Shown here piece by piece: positions 1-7,462 of a DNA stretch of 7,462 nucleotides. Location of the stretch: assembly GCA_002404375.1 (NCBI GenBank), contig DHJO01000234.1:876-8337 (forward strand), read 5' to 3'. A program made the translations under genes and the position numbers. The notes under the pieces are model-generated. The model made no database searches. It saw only the letters and a program-made list of their open reading frames with translations, and was not told the origin of the DNA. Every line of letters starts with the position of its first letter. Within the stretch, counting starts at the first letter, position 1. This DNA comes from Gemmatimonadales bacterium UBA4718 (GTDB lineage Bacteria > Gemmatimonadota > Gemmatimonadetes > Gemmatimonadales > Gemmatimonadaceae).

Positions 1-209
1 ACGAGGCGGAGAACTCCGTGCGTCGCCGGGTGCTGTGGGCCGAGGTTGATGAGCATGTGCTCACCTTCGAGATCTGGCTCGACACTCGGCGACGCCTCGA
101 CGGCGACCGCTGTTCCGCCGTCGTTGGTGACGAGCGGAACGCGTTGCGGCCGGCCCTGTGAGTCGAGACCTGAGGTCGAGAGCTCGACTTCGATCGTGCG
201 CCTGGACAT
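1..209 (-). CDS. nuoD: NADH-quinone oxidoreductase subunit D, 5' part only (cut by window edge)
   Basis: NuoD is the 49-kDa subunit of the peripheral arm of complex I. With NuoB it forms the quinone-binding site near cluster N2. Only the first 69 codons are present. Residues 52-69 carry the hallmark start of the conserved domain, with the core [15 protein letters not shown]. The ATG follows the nuoC stop directly (TAG then ATG, no gap), and a purine-rich GAGAGGA lies about 11 bases upstream, so I chose this start over the internal Met52. The roughly 50 residues before the conserved motif are polar and have high third-position GC, so they look truly coding. They form a lineage-specific N-terminal extension. 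Fourth gene of the nuo operon in this window; the identity is very secure. Confidence 0.95.
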   Translation of the reverse strand, partial: MSRRTIEVELSTSGLDSQGRPQRVPLVTNDGGTAVAVEASPSVEPDLEGEHMLINLGPQHPATHGVLRL

Positions 210-905
210 CTACTCGCCCGTCCTCTCGCCCTTGTTCAGTCTCTTGCGCATATCCTCTGGGAGCTCGGCGAACGCGTCGGCGATGGTGAGCTCCTCCATC
301 GAGTACCTCGCCTCCGGATTCTGAGCGAGCGCCTGACGTAGCTGCTCTGACCGGCTGAAGCGTCCGCGCAAAGGAAAGTCCTTACGCAGGGGATATCCCT
401 CCTTGTAGGACTCCCACATCAGCAGCCGACGCAGATCGGGATGGCCCCTAAAGCGGATTCCGAACATGTCGTAGCATTCCCGCTCCAGCCAATCCGCCGA
501 ACGATAGATGTCGTACACGCTGTCGATCTCGAGCGACGTTCCCTTGGGGAGCTGCGCCTTGATTCGGAGAAACCGGCGGAATGGAAGCGACCGGAGATGC
601 CAGACCAGCTCGATCGGAACCTCGGCGTCACGATACTCGACGGCAGTGACGTCGCTCAGGAAATCGTACTGCTGCTGTTGATCGTCGTGGAGCCAACGTA
701 TCACATCTTTGACCGCCGCCGGATCCACATAAACGACCGTCTCGCCCCAGATCACTTCCACGCGCTTGATCGCCGAGGAGAATTTCTCTCGCAGCGCATT
801 CGCCGACGGATTCGCGGGCTCATTTCGGTGTGATACGTTCTTCTGGGTAACTGGATGGCTGTCGGGCGCGCTCGCGCCGGTACGAACGACCTCGAATCGG
901 GTCAT
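210..905 (-). CDS. nuoC: NADH-quinone oxidoreductase subunit C (30-kDa subunit)
   Basis: A 231-residue peripheral-arm subunit of complex I that packs against NuoD and NuoB on the cytoplasmic side; it carries no cofactor. Residues 141-161 hold the 30-kDa-subunit signature ([20 protein letters not shown]), followed by [13 protein letters not shown] at 167-179, which is typical of the family. Residues 1-37 are polar and poorly conserved. The frame stays open upstream to 1211, but that part lies inside nuoB. The ATG at 905 overlaps the nuoB stop in the ATGA arrangement, which fixes the start and suggests translational coupling, since only a weak AGG lies upstream. It is a separate gene, not a NuoCD fusion: the TAG stop at 210-212 is followed at once by the nuoD ATG. 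Confidence 0.96.
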   Translation of the reverse strand: MTRFEVVRTGASAPDSHPVTQKNVSHRNEPANPSANALREKFSSAIKRVEVIWGETVVYVDPAAVKDVIRWLHDDQQQQYDFLSDVTAVEYRDAEVPIELVWHLRSLPFRRFLRIKAQLPKGTSLEIDSVYDIYRSADWLERECYDMFGIRFRGHPDLRRLLMWESYKEGYPLRKDFPLRGRFSRSEQLRQALAQNPEARYSMEELTIADAFAELPEDMRKRLNKGERTGE

Positions 906-1528
906 TGGGCGGACCTGGTCTGGTTCACGGAGTTGCCGAACGGCTCGCCGAGCTCGTCGATCACGGAAGGCGGAATGTAGAGCTGACTCGACGGGTCGGG
1001 CTCCATCTCGTCGCGAGTCCCCTTGTCGGCAGCACGCTCGTTCTTGACCTTCTCCTGGAGCATGCGAATGCCGTAGATGAGTCCTTCCGGACGAGGCGGA
1101 CAGCCCGGAACGTAGACGTCGACGGGAATGATCGTGTCGATTCCCTGTACGACCGCGTAGTTGTCGAACATTCCGCCGGTAGACGCGCACGCTCCCATTG
1201 AGATGCTCCACTTGGGCTGTGGCATCTGCTGCCAGATGCGCCGAATGATCGGCGCGAGCTTGAAGGGAACCCGGCCGGCGCAGATAAGGACGTCAGCTTG
1301 CCGGGGCGAGAAGCTCATCCGCTCCATGCCAAAGCGCGCCAGATCGAAATCACTGGCTGCCGTCGCCATGAACTCGATCGCGCAGCAGGCGGTGCCGAAG
1401 GGCATGGGCCACAGCGAGTTGGCGCGCGCCCAGTTCACAAGGAAGTCCAGGCGAGTCACGGCCCAGCCTTCCTGCGACTCCGGGATGTAGGAGACCGTGC
1501 GGTGGTCGGCGGGCGCGGTCAATCCCAC
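902..1528 (-). CDS. nuoB: NADH-quinone oxidoreductase subunit B (20-kDa, cluster N2 subunit)
   Basis: A 208-residue subunit that binds the terminal [4Fe-4S] cluster N2, which reduces quinone. All four expected ligands are visible: the tandem C48-C49 in [11 protein letters not shown]114 in SMGACAS and C143 in VPGCPPRPE. The segment from G129 to P145 ([17 protein letters not shown]) matches the classic 20-kDa signature. The N-terminal [15 protein letters not shown] is canonical. The start is GTG at 1528, 10 bases inside the end of nuoA. I prefer it because AAGGGAG sits 7 bases upstream. A TTG two codons later, overlapping the nuoA stop as TTGA, is the alternative. The segment 83-90 (CAGRVPFK) departs from the more common AGTxxxK and adds a fifth cysteine (C83). 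The C-terminal tail after about residue 160 is polar. Confidence 0.97.
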   Translation of the reverse strand: MGLTAPADHRTVSYIPESQEGWAVTRLDFLVNWARANSLWPMPFGTACCAIEFMATAASDFDLARFGMERMSFSPRQADVLICAGRVPFKLAPIIRRIWQQMPQPKWSISMGACASTGGMFDNYAVVQGIDTIIPVDVYVPGCPPRPEGLIYGIRMLQEKVKNERAADKGTRDEMEPDPSSQLYIPPSVIDELGEPFGNSVNQTRSAQ

Positions 1529-1923
1529 TGTAGGGCTCCCTTCTTCCAGACGTAGATGAAGCCGACGAGGAGAATCAGCATGAACACGAGCATCTCACTG
1601 AGCCCGAACAGGGAAATGTTTCCCACTGGGCAGGCGTCGGCGACGAGGGGCACCAGACAGGAGAGCTGCTTGTAGTAGACGGCCCACGGAATCATGAACA
1701 CCGTCTCGATGTCGAAGATGATGAACAGAATCGCGACGAGGTAGAAGCGCACCGAGAACCTCTCTCTCGCGTCGCCAAGTGCGGGAACCCCGGATTCGTA
1801 GGCCTGCTGCTTCACCGGCGTCGGCCGTGCGCGGATCGTCAGCGATGAGATCGCGATGATCAAAAGACCATTGATCACCACGAAGCCGAGCAGCATCAGA
1901 ACCGGGAAATAAGCGCGAGCCAT
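1519..1923 (-). CDS. nuoA: NADH-quinone oxidoreductase subunit A
   Basis: A 134-residue membrane subunit of complex I (bacterial counterpart of ND3) at the joint of the membrane and peripheral arms. Three membrane helices are apparent at about 7-29, 59-80 and 107-127. The conserved cytoplasmic loop YESGVP (42-47) leads into [12 protein letters not shown] and the hallmark FDIETVF (70-76), whose acidic residues are conserved. The C-terminus KKGALQWD is also typical. The frame is open upstream to 2040, but Met at 1923 gives the family's usual length and begins just before helix 1. An in-frame ATG at 1986 would lie inside the proposed promoter. No good Shine-Dalgarno precedes 1923, so the exact start is less secure than the identity. 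The loop between helices 2 and 3 has an insert with two cysteines, C89 and C98 (see findings). First gene of the operon. Confidence 0.93.
   Translation of the reverse strand: MARAYFPVLMLLGFVVINGLLIIAISSLTIRARPTPVKQQAYESGVPALGDARERFSVRFYLVAILFIIFDIETVFMIPWAVYYKQLSCLVPLVADACPVGNISLFGLSEMLVFMLILLVGFIYVWKKGALQWD
1536..1542 (-). promoter_or_regulatory. Ribosome binding site of nuoB
   Basis: On the minus strand AAGGGAG lies inside the last codons of nuoA, 7 bases before the GTG at 1528. This spacing is what favours the GTG over the nearby TTG. It also means that nuoB initiation takes place within the translated nuoA region. Confidence 0.6.
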
Positions 1924-1938
1924 GGGGTTTCGGACTTC

Positions 1939-1952
1939 GTGAAAAATTTCAC
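1939..1952. repeat. 14-bp inverted repeat in the nuoA leader (possible operator)
   Basis: GTGAAA-AA-TTTCAC: two perfect 6-base arms around a 2-base centre. It ends 15 bases before the nuoA ATG and lies about 17 bases downstream of the proposed -10 element. Its size and placement suit a dimeric regulator, and it is AT-rich against a GC-rich background. A chance match of this length is possible, and no specific regulator can be named. Confidence 0.4.
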
Positions 1953-1969
1953 TAACGACGATTTTCAGG

Positions 1970-1998
1970 AATTTACCGACCGCCATCTTGTAATTCAA
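1970..1998 (-). promoter_or_regulatory. Candidate sigma70-type promoter for the nuo operon
   Basis: On the minus strand TTGAAT (1993-1998) and TAAATT (1970-1975) are separated by exactly 17 bases. Each matches the -35 / -10 consensus at 4 of 6 positions. Transcription would start near 1963 and give a leader of about 40 bases before nuoA that includes the 1939-1952 palindrome. This is motif matching only; promoter consensus in the likely host phylum is not well known to me. Confidence 0.35.
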
Positions 1999-2121
1999 CA
2001 GCTTCGGTTCGGTGGCGAGAGTAGTGCGAAATTCGTACATTCACGACGAAAAGCTGCGAACACCCAGCAGCCCGCCACCGCCGACAGGCTGGCCTTCCTC
2101 ACCGCAATCAATTCTTCCCCA

Positions 2122-2676
2122 ATGTCAATTCAAGCGGATCGCTGGATCACCCGAATGGCCAGAGAGCATCGGATGATCGAGCCCTTCGAAAGCAGTCAGG
2201 TAAGATCGGGCGTCATCTCCTACGGAGTGAGCTCCTACGGGTACGACATGAGAGTGGCGCCTGAGTTCAAGATCTTTACGAACGTGCTGAGCTCGATTGT
2301 GGACCCGAAGAACTTCGATTCGAATTCCTTCGTGGAATTCGAGGGGCCGATCTGCATTGTTCCACCGAACTCGTTCGCGCTTGGACGCTCCGTGGAATAC
2401 TTCCGGATCCCGCGCAACGTCGTGACGATCACAGTAGGTAAATCCACCTACGCCCGTTGCGGGATCATCACGAATGTCACACCATTCGAGCCGGAGTGGG
2501 AAGGGTTTGTCACTCTGGAGATCTCGAATACCACTCCCCTTCCCGCCAAGATTTACGCCAATGAGGGGATTGCCCAGGTCCTCTTTTTCAAAGGAGAGGA
2601 AGAACCGGAGATCTCATACAAGGACAAGAAAGGGAAATATCAGGGGCAACAAGGAGTGACGCTGCCCCGACTGTAG
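2122..2676 (+). CDS. dcd: dCTP deaminase (possibly bifunctional dCTP deaminase/dUTPase)
   Basis: A 184-residue enzyme of the trimeric dUTPase-like fold that deaminates dCTP to dUTP for thymidylate synthesis in the cytoplasm. The N-terminus MSIQADRWI is the family start. Other hallmarks are [13 protein letters not shown] (37-49), [10 protein letters not shown] (61-70), the nucleotide-binding [10 protein letters not shown] (106-115) and [20 protein letters not shown] (120-139), and [12 protein letters not shown] near the C-terminus. By alignment from memory, R112 and E133 match the catalytic Arg/Glu pair of the E. coli enzyme. This sequence subtype differs from E. coli Dcd, and some relatives also hydrolyse dUTP, so sequence alone does not settle whether it is bifunctional. 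The ATG is the only in-frame start near the conserved N-terminus. It lacks a visible Shine-Dalgarno: the bases just upstream are pyrimidine-rich. Divergent from nuoA across 198 bases. Confidence 0.95.
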   Translation: MSIQADRWITRMAREHRMIEPFESSQVRSGVISYGVSSYGYDMRVAPEFKIFTNVLSSIVDPKNFDSNSFVEFEGPICIVPPNSFALGRSVEYFRIPRNVVTITVGKSTYARCGIITNVTPFEPEWEGFVTLEISNTTPLPAKIYANEGIAQVLFFKGEEEPEISYKDKKGKYQGQQGVTLPRL

Positions 2677-2720
2677 TCTGGCCTCTGGCTTGCCGCTTGT
2701 TATATGGACCAACCGCAATT

Positions 2721-2726
2721 GGAGGA
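2721..2726 (+). promoter_or_regulatory. Ribosome binding site before the small hypothetical gene
   Basis: GGAGGA lies 10 bases before the ATG at 2737. It is one of the strongest Shine-Dalgarno matches in the window. It argues for starting the small gene at 2737 and not at the in-frame ATG at 2704, which has no such motif. The spacing is slightly long. Confidence 0.45.
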
Positions 2727-2736
2727 AGCAAAGCTG

Positions 2737-3033
2737 ATGCAGAATCGCGAGGGAGTACAGAAAGGACCCCAGGATCACGCGGAAGGCCAGCACGGCGCAA
2801 AAACGCGCAGCAAGATTCTGGAGCAGCTGCACTCCGGCAACGGGAACGGCACGGTGGATCCAAATAGAAATGGGCCCCCGCCAATCAAAAGCATTGCCCA
2901 TCACAACGCGGCGCACCGTCTGTTCGAGGAGCGCCAGCAGCACGACGAAGCTGAAAAGAACAGCGAGAAGACACGCCTCAACCGCGAGATCGAGCGACGT
3001 CACCTTGATCCGGAGCACATTCCGAAGATTTGA
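2737..3033 (+). CDS. Small hydrophilic hypothetical protein
   Basis: I do not recognise this 98-residue protein. It is highly polar, rich in Glu, Arg, Lys, His, Asn and Gln. A Gly/Asn/Pro-rich middle (about residues 33-50, with GNGNG and GPPP) suggests a flexible linker. A charged, probably helical or coiled-coil C-terminal half (about 62-90) ends in HLDPEHIPKI. There is no signal peptide or membrane segment. It follows dcd by 60 bases on the same strand and has a good Shine-Dalgarno. An ATG at 2704 would add 11 residues. By hand count, GC is about 69% at codon position 1, 36% at position 2 and 69% at position 3. That fits coding, but cannot separate this frame from the antisense frame, which shares its middle positions. 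That antisense frame (2614-3018) encodes a hydrophobic protein but runs into the 3' end of dcd. I favour the plus strand because of its ribosome site and its stop clear of the neighbours. Confidence 0.5.
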   Translation: MQNREGVQKGPQDHAEGQHGAKTRSKILEQLHSGNGNGTVDPNRNGPPPIKSIAHHNAAHRLFEERQQHDEAEKNSEKTRLNREIERRHLDPEHIPKI

Positions 3034-3083
3034 ACCCTACTTGAGCATTTCGGCGGGGTAGGCGAGGACGATTCCGACCGCTG
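3034..3083. other. Convergent gap between the small gene and sdhB
   Basis: Fifty bases separate two convergent genes. The only pairing I see is a 5-bp CCTAC/GTAGG stem with a 17-base loop and no T-tract. No convincing intrinsic terminator for either operon is visible, so Rho-dependent ending or transcriptional overlap is possible. Confidence 0.4.
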
Positions 3084-3836
3084 TCAGGGGAGGGTGCCGA
3101 GCAGATTGGCGCGCAGGAAATCGCGGTTCATGCGCGTGATGGTGTCGATGCTGATCTCCTTCGGGCACGCCTCCTGACATTCGCCGTGAAGCGTGCAGCT
3201 GCCGAAGTTCTCCAGTTCCATTTGCTCCACCATTCCAAGAGCCCGGCGATACCGCTCCGCCTGACCCTGAGGCAGCATGCCGAGGTGGGTAATCTTGGCG
3301 GCGGTGAAGAGTGAGGCGGACGCGTTGGGACAGGCGGCGACGCACGCTCCGCAGCCGATGCACGCAGCCGCATCCATCGCGGTATCGACGCTTTCCTTCG
3401 GCACCAGAATGTTGTTGGCATCCTGCGCACCGCCTGTTGGTGCGGTGATGAATCCGCCCGCCTGGATTATTCTGTCCAGCGCCGACCGATCGACCACGAG
3501 ATCCCTTACAATCGGAAACGCTCCGGCGCGCCAGGGCTCGATGTAGATAGTGTCGCTATCCTTGAAGCTTCTCATGTGAAGCTGACACGTCGCGGTTCCG
3601 CGCATCGGGCCGTGTGCGACGCCGTTGATCATCAGGCTGCAAATGCCGCAGATCCCTTCCCGGCAGTCGTGGTCAAAGGCGATGGGAGTGTCGTCGCGCT
3701 CCGTGAGCCGCTCGTTGACCACATCGAGCATCTCGAGAAAGGACATGTCGGGACTGATGTCGCGCGCCTCGTATCGGACCATCTTGCCCGGCGCGTCGGC
3801 AGCCGCCTGCCGCCAAACGTGAAGCGTGAGATTCAT
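3084..3836 (-). CDS. sdhB: Succinate dehydrogenase iron-sulfur subunit
   Basis: A 250-residue subunit that carries electrons from the SdhA flavin to the quinone site through three Fe-S clusters at the inner face of the membrane. The [2Fe-2S] ligands are C58, C63, C66 and C84 (CREGICGIC then C). C159, C162 and C165 (CIGCGAC), with C224 (EACPKEI), should hold the [4Fe-4S] cluster. C169, C214 and C220 should hold the [3Fe-4S] cluster. The [20 protein letters not shown] segment is of the kind found in type-B (single-anchor) enzymes. The start ATG shares one base with the sdhA stop (TAATG) and has GGAG 9 bases upstream. The frame is open far into sdhA, but that extension is only shadow. Last gene of the mdh-sdhCAB operon. 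All ligands are present, so the protein looks intact. Confidence 0.96.
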   Translation of the reverse strand: MNLTLHVWRQAAADAPGKMVRYEARDISPDMSFLEMLDVVNERLTERDDTPIAFDHDCREGICGICSLMINGVAHGPMRGTATCQLHMRSFKDSDTIYIEPWRAGAFPIVRDLVVDRSALDRIIQAGGFITAPTGGAQDANNILVPKESVDTAMDAAACIGCGACVAACPNASASLFTAAKITHLGMLPQGQAERYRRALGMVEQMELENFGSCTLHGECQEACPKEISIDTITRMNRDFLRANLLGTLP

Positions 3837-5755
3837 TACTTGTAACTCCGCTGCGAGAGCTTCACATTCTCGAAGACGAGAGGCTCTTTGTTGAGGATGG
3901 GGCTCTGGCGCTCGCCGGCGTACTCCCACGCGGCCACGTAAGCGAAGTTGGCGTCGTCGCGAAGGGCTTCTCCGTCCGGAGTCTGACTCTCCTCGCGGAA
4001 ATGTCCCCCGCACGATTCGGTACGGTGGAGTGCGTCGAGGCACATCAGCTCTCCGAGCTCGAAGAAGTCCGCTACCCGGCCCGCTTTTTCCAGCGCCTGA
4101 TTCAGCTCGACGTCGCTGCCGGGGACATTGACGTCGCGCCAGAATTCGTCCCGCAGCTCCGGAATCCTCTTCAGCGCGGTCTTGAGCCCCGCGTCGTTGC
4201 GTGACATCCCACAATAGTCCCACATGATTTTGCCGAGTTCCCGGTGGAACGACGAGACGGTCCGTTTCCCGTTGATCGACAGGAATCTGTTCGTGCGCTC
4301 GGCGACCGCGCTCACCGCCTCGCGGAAGGCGTCGTGGGTGATGTCCACCTTGGCCAGTCTTTGACTGGCGAGATAATCACCGATGGTATTGGGGATTATG
4401 AAGTAGCCGTCGGCGAGTCCTTGCATGAGGGCGGAAGCACCGAGCCGGTTCGCGCCGTGATCCGAGAAGTTCGCTTCCCCGGTCACGTGCAGGCCGTCGA
4501 TGGTGCTCATCAGGTTGTAGTCGACCCAGAGGCCCCCCATCGTGTAATGGACGGCCGGATAGATACGCATGGGCACTTCGTACGGGTTCTCGTCGGTGAT
4601 GCGCTCATACATCTCGAAGAGGTTGCCGTAACGCTCCTCGATAACGTCCTTGCCCAGGCGCTTGATCGCGTCGGCAAAATCCAGGTAGACCCCCAAACCC
4701 GTTTCGCCGACGCCTCGGCCTTCGTCGCAAACTTCCTTGGCTGCGCGCGACGCAATGTCGCGGGGTGCGAGGTTTCCGTAACTCGGATATTTCCGCTCGA
4801 GAAAGTAGTCGCGCTCCGGATCCGGGATCTGTCGCGGGTCGCGCTTGTCGCCGGGCTTCTTCGGAACCCAGACCCGTCCGTCATTCCTCAACGATTCACT
4901 CATCAACGTCAGCTTCGACTGATAGTCTCCGCTTACCGGGATGCACGTGGGGTGGATCTGGGTGAAGCAGGGATTTGCGAACGCAGCGCCTCGCTTGTAC
5001 GCGCGCCAGATCGCGGTAGCGTTCGACCCCTGAGCGTTGGTAGACAGGTAGAAGACGTTCCCGTATCCACCGGACGCGATCACGACCGCGTCGGCGACGT
5101 GTGATTCGATCGCACCGGTAACGAGATTGCGCGTCACGATGCCGCGCGCCTTTCCGTCGATGACGACGAGATCGAGCATTTCAGTGCGCGGATACATCTT
5201 CACTCCGCCTTCCGCTATCTGGCGCTCGAGAGCCTGGTAGGCGCCGAGCAGAAGCTGCTGCCCGGTTTGTCCGCGAGCGTAGAAGGTTCGTGACACCTGG
5301 GCTCCGCCGAACGATCTGTTGGCCAGAAGGCCGCCGTACTCGCGCGCGAACGGCACTCCCTGCGCCACGCACTGATCGATGATGTTGACGCTTACTTCCG
5401 CCAACCTGTAGACGTTGCCTTCGCGCGAGCGGAAGTCGCCGCCCTTGATGGTATCGTAGAAGAGTCTGTAAACGCTGTCGCCGTCGTTTCGGTAATTCTT
5501 GGCGGCGTTGATTCCGCCCTGCGCAGCGATGCTGTGCGCGCGACGCGGCGAGTCCTGAAAACAGAAGCACTTCACGTTGTAGCCCAGTTCGCTCATGGTT
5601 GCGGCAGCCGCACCGCCAGCGAGTCCTGAGCCAACAACTACGACTGTGTGCTTCCGCTTATTGGCCGGACTCACCAGCTTCATCTCGAAGCGGTGCCGAT
5701 TCCATTTTTCCGCGAGCGATCCATTCGGAATTCGGGCGTCAAGGCGGAGAGTCAT
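3836..5755 (-). CDS. sdhA: Succinate dehydrogenase flavoprotein subunit
   Basis: A 639-residue catalytic subunit that oxidises succinate to fumarate with covalently bound FAD on the cytoplasmic side. The FAD-binding GSGLAGG is at 42-48. H74, in [13 protein letters not shown], is the expected covalent-FAD histidine. Active-site elements include HPT (268-270), the catalytic-arginine segment [11 protein letters not shown] (R332 and R337 are the candidates), H403 in VHYTMGG and [14 protein letters not shown] (427-440). The N-terminal block [11 protein letters not shown] followed by LVSPANKRK is typical of the long SdhA of type-B enzymes, and supports the ATG at 5755, which overlaps the sdhC stop as ATGA. 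There is no Shine-Dalgarno, so translation is probably coupled to sdhC. Nothing is truncated. A fumarate reductase role is chemically possible; the setting next to mdh in a presumed respiratory host favours succinate oxidation. Confidence 0.97.
   Translation of the reverse strand: MTLRLDARIPNGSLAEKWNRHRFEMKLVSPANKRKHTVVVVGSGLAGGAAAATMSELGYNVKCFCFQDSPRRAHSIAAQGGINAAKNYRNDGDSVYRLFYDTIKGGDFRSREGNVYRLAEVSVNIIDQCVAQGVPFAREYGGLLANRSFGGAQVSRTFYARGQTGQQLLLGAYQALERQIAEGGVKMYPRTEMLDLVVIDGKARGIVTRNLVTGAIESHVADAVVIASGGYGNVFYLSTNAQGSNATAIWRAYKRGAAFANPCFTQIHPTCIPVSGDYQSKLTLMSESLRNDGRVWVPKKPGDKRDPRQIPDPERDYFLERKYPSYGNLAPRDIASRAAKEVCDEGRGVGETGLGVYLDFADAIKRLGKDVIEERYGNLFEMYERITDENPYEVPMRIYPAVHYTMGGLWVDYNLMSTIDGLHVTGEANFSDHGANRLGASALMQGLADGYFIIPNTIGDYLASQRLAKVDITHDAFREAVSAVAERTNRFLSINGKRTVSSFHRELGKIMWDYCGMSRNDAGLKTALKRIPELRDEFWRDVNVPGSDVELNQALEKAGRVADFFELGELMCLDALHRTESCGGHFREESQTPDGEALRDDANFAYVAAWEYAGERQSPILNKEPLVFENVKLSQRSYK
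3846..3849 (-). promoter_or_regulatory. Ribosome binding site of sdhB
   Basis: GGAG on the minus strand lies in the last codons of sdhA, 9 bases before the sdhB ATG. Together with the TAATG junction it fixes the sdhB start and suggests coupled translation of sdhA and sdhB. Confidence 0.5.
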
Positions 5756-6414
5756 CGAACGATGCCGGAGAAGACGGCAACCGGCACAGCGGTGAAGGCG
5801 GCCCACACGAACACCGCGATCACCAGAGAGAGTCGCCTGTGGAGGGGCTGAGGCGACGGCGGGCTCACACCGATGCTTCTCACCGAGCTCCACGCGCCGT
5901 GGAAGAGATGCAGGCCAAGAGCAACCATCGCGACCACATAAAACAAAGTAACCCACCAGATCCTGAAGCTCGTGACGACGTTCGCGTAAACGTCCTCCCG
6001 ACTGAAAACGCCCGCGGGTCTGATGTTACCGGTTGTGAAATGAAGTATGTGCACAACGATAAAAACCAGCAGCAATGCTCCGCCCCAACGCATCGTTCTC
6101 GAAGCGATCGTCGCGACCTGTGCTTCTCGCTTCGTGTAGCCGATGGGCCGAGCCGCGCGGCTTTGTCGGGTTAGCTGGATCGCCGCTACGACGTGAAGTA
6201 TTACGGCGAGAAAGAGCACGACCCGCAGAGTCCACAGCAGCTCACCCGTGCTCTTCAGAAAATGCGAGTAGGAGTTGATCGCCTCCGGGCCACGGAAGAC
6301 TAGAAGATTGCCGAGCGAATGGAGGATGACGAAACCGATCCCGATGAGGCCGGTGACTCCCATGACGACTTTCTTGCCGACCATGGAGCCATAGAATTTG
6401 CGCAGCCTGCCCAT
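5752..6414 (-). CDS. sdhC: Succinate dehydrogenase cytochrome b subunit, type B (di-heme anchor)
   Basis: A 220-residue membrane anchor and quinone site. Five helices are apparent at about 16-38, 61-83, 108-128, 152-174 and 193-216, as in single-subunit type-B anchors with two b hemes. There is no sdhD, which fits. By alignment from memory with Wolinella FrdC and Bacillus SdhC, the likely axial ligands are H32, H74, H122 and H172; H125 and H169 are additional histidines. The N-terminal pattern, with GSMVGKK then MGVTGLIG and later HSLGNLL, is typical of the family. The start is ATG at 6414, 7 bases after the mdh stop. A TTG directly before it would add one residue. No clear Shine-Dalgarno is seen. 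Type-B anchors usually work with menaquinone, so I infer a menaquinone link. Position 170 is Leu where Wolinella has a key Glu (see findings). Confidence 0.93.
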   Translation of the reverse strand: MGRLRKFYGSMVGKKVVMGVTGLIGIGFVILHSLGNLLVFRGPEAINSYSHFLKSTGELLWTLRVVLFLAVILHVVAAIQLTRQSRAARPIGYTKREAQVATIASRTMRWGGALLLVFIVVHILHFTTGNIRPAGVFSREDVYANVVTSFRIWWVTLFYVVAMVALGLHLFHGAWSSVRSIGVSPPSPQPLHRRLSLVIAVFVWAAFTAVPVAVFSGIVR

Positions 6415-6421
6415 CAACGCG

Positions 6422-7462
<1,041 letters not shown>

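Noticed and set aside
906..1211. Upstream extension of the nuoC frame
   Set aside because: It overlaps nuoB, its sequence is Arg/Ser-rich out-of-frame nonsense, and the ATGA overlap at 902-905 gives a proper start.
1924..2040. 39-residue N-terminal extension of NuoA
   Set aside because: It would exceed the usual family length and cover the proposed promoter and palindrome. The ATG at 1923 begins just before the first helix. The ATG at 1986 is not fully excluded.
1939..2121. 61-residue N-terminal extension of dcd
   Set aside because: It would begin inside the nuoA leader. The conserved Dcd N-terminus starts at 2122, and the extension has no resemblance to the family.
2677..2736. Possible terminator or structured RNA after dcd
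   Set aside because: Only a 4-bp CCAA/TTGG pairing and short CTGGC repeats are visible; there is no T-run and no tRNA-like fold.
2588..2884. 98-codon minus-strand frame across the end of dcd
   Set aside because: It is Cys/Arg/Ser/Pro-rich, overlaps conserved dcd by about 90 bases, has no ribosome site, and lies in a third reading of an already doubly open locus.
3034..3083. Possible bidirectional terminator between convergent genes
   Set aside because: The only stem is 5 bp with a 17-base loop and no T-tract, which is too weak to call.
3837..4223. Upstream extension of the sdhB frame into sdhA
   Set aside because: It is an out-of-frame reading of conserved sdhA sequence; the TAATG junction with GGAG upstream is the real start.
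4244..5104. 286-codon open frame on the plus strand inside sdhA
   Set aside because: It lies wholly antisense to the highly conserved sdhA, has no recognisable domain and is the kind of long mirror frame expected opposite a GC-rich gene.
5756..5956. Upstream extension of the sdhA frame into sdhC
   Set aside because: It is an out-of-frame reading of sdhC; the conserved SdhA N-terminus begins at the ATG at 5755.

Overview
The window is about 7.5 kb of moderately GC-rich bacterial chromosome (roughly 60% by eye). It carries central respiratory and TCA-cycle genes and is densely packed. I see no mobile element, CRISPR array, tRNA or rRNA. The proteins most resemble those of the Gemmatimonadota / Bacteroidota-Chlorobiota side of the tree: a type-B, single-anchor succinate dehydrogenase with a long SdhA, an LDH-like malate dehydrogenase and a classical 14-subunit-type NADH dehydrogenase. 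I favour Gemmatimonadota, but this is inferred from remembered family resemblance, not from a search.

Layout. (1) Positions 1-1923, minus strand: the start of a complex I operon in the order nuoA-nuoB-nuoC-nuoD, with nuoD cut by the window edge. Junctions are overlapping or abutting. (2) 1924-2121: a divergent intergenic region with a plausible sigma70-type promoter for nuoA and a 14-bp near-palindrome in the nuoA leader. (3) 2122-3033, plus strand: dcd (dCTP deaminase) and then a short hydrophilic hypothetical gene. (4) 3034-3083: a 50-bp convergent gap with no clear terminator. (5) 3084-7351, minus strand: an mdh-sdhC-sdhA-sdhB operon with tight junctions. (6) 7352-7462: the leader of mdh.

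Function. Succinate dehydrogenase makes fumarate and passes electrons to quinone. Fumarase (not in the window) would make malate, which Mdh oxidises to oxaloacetate with release of NADH. Complex I re-oxidises NADH, again into the quinone pool. The two operons therefore feed electrons into one quinone pool, probably menaquinone given the type-B SdhC. dcd, a nucleotide-pool gene, lies between them.

I do not see a new defence, mobile or biosynthetic system. The items that deserve a second look are the palindrome in front of nuoA, a cysteine-containing insert in the periplasmic loop of NuoA, the loss of a transmembrane Glu position in SdhC, and the small locus at 2614-3033, which reads open on both strands.
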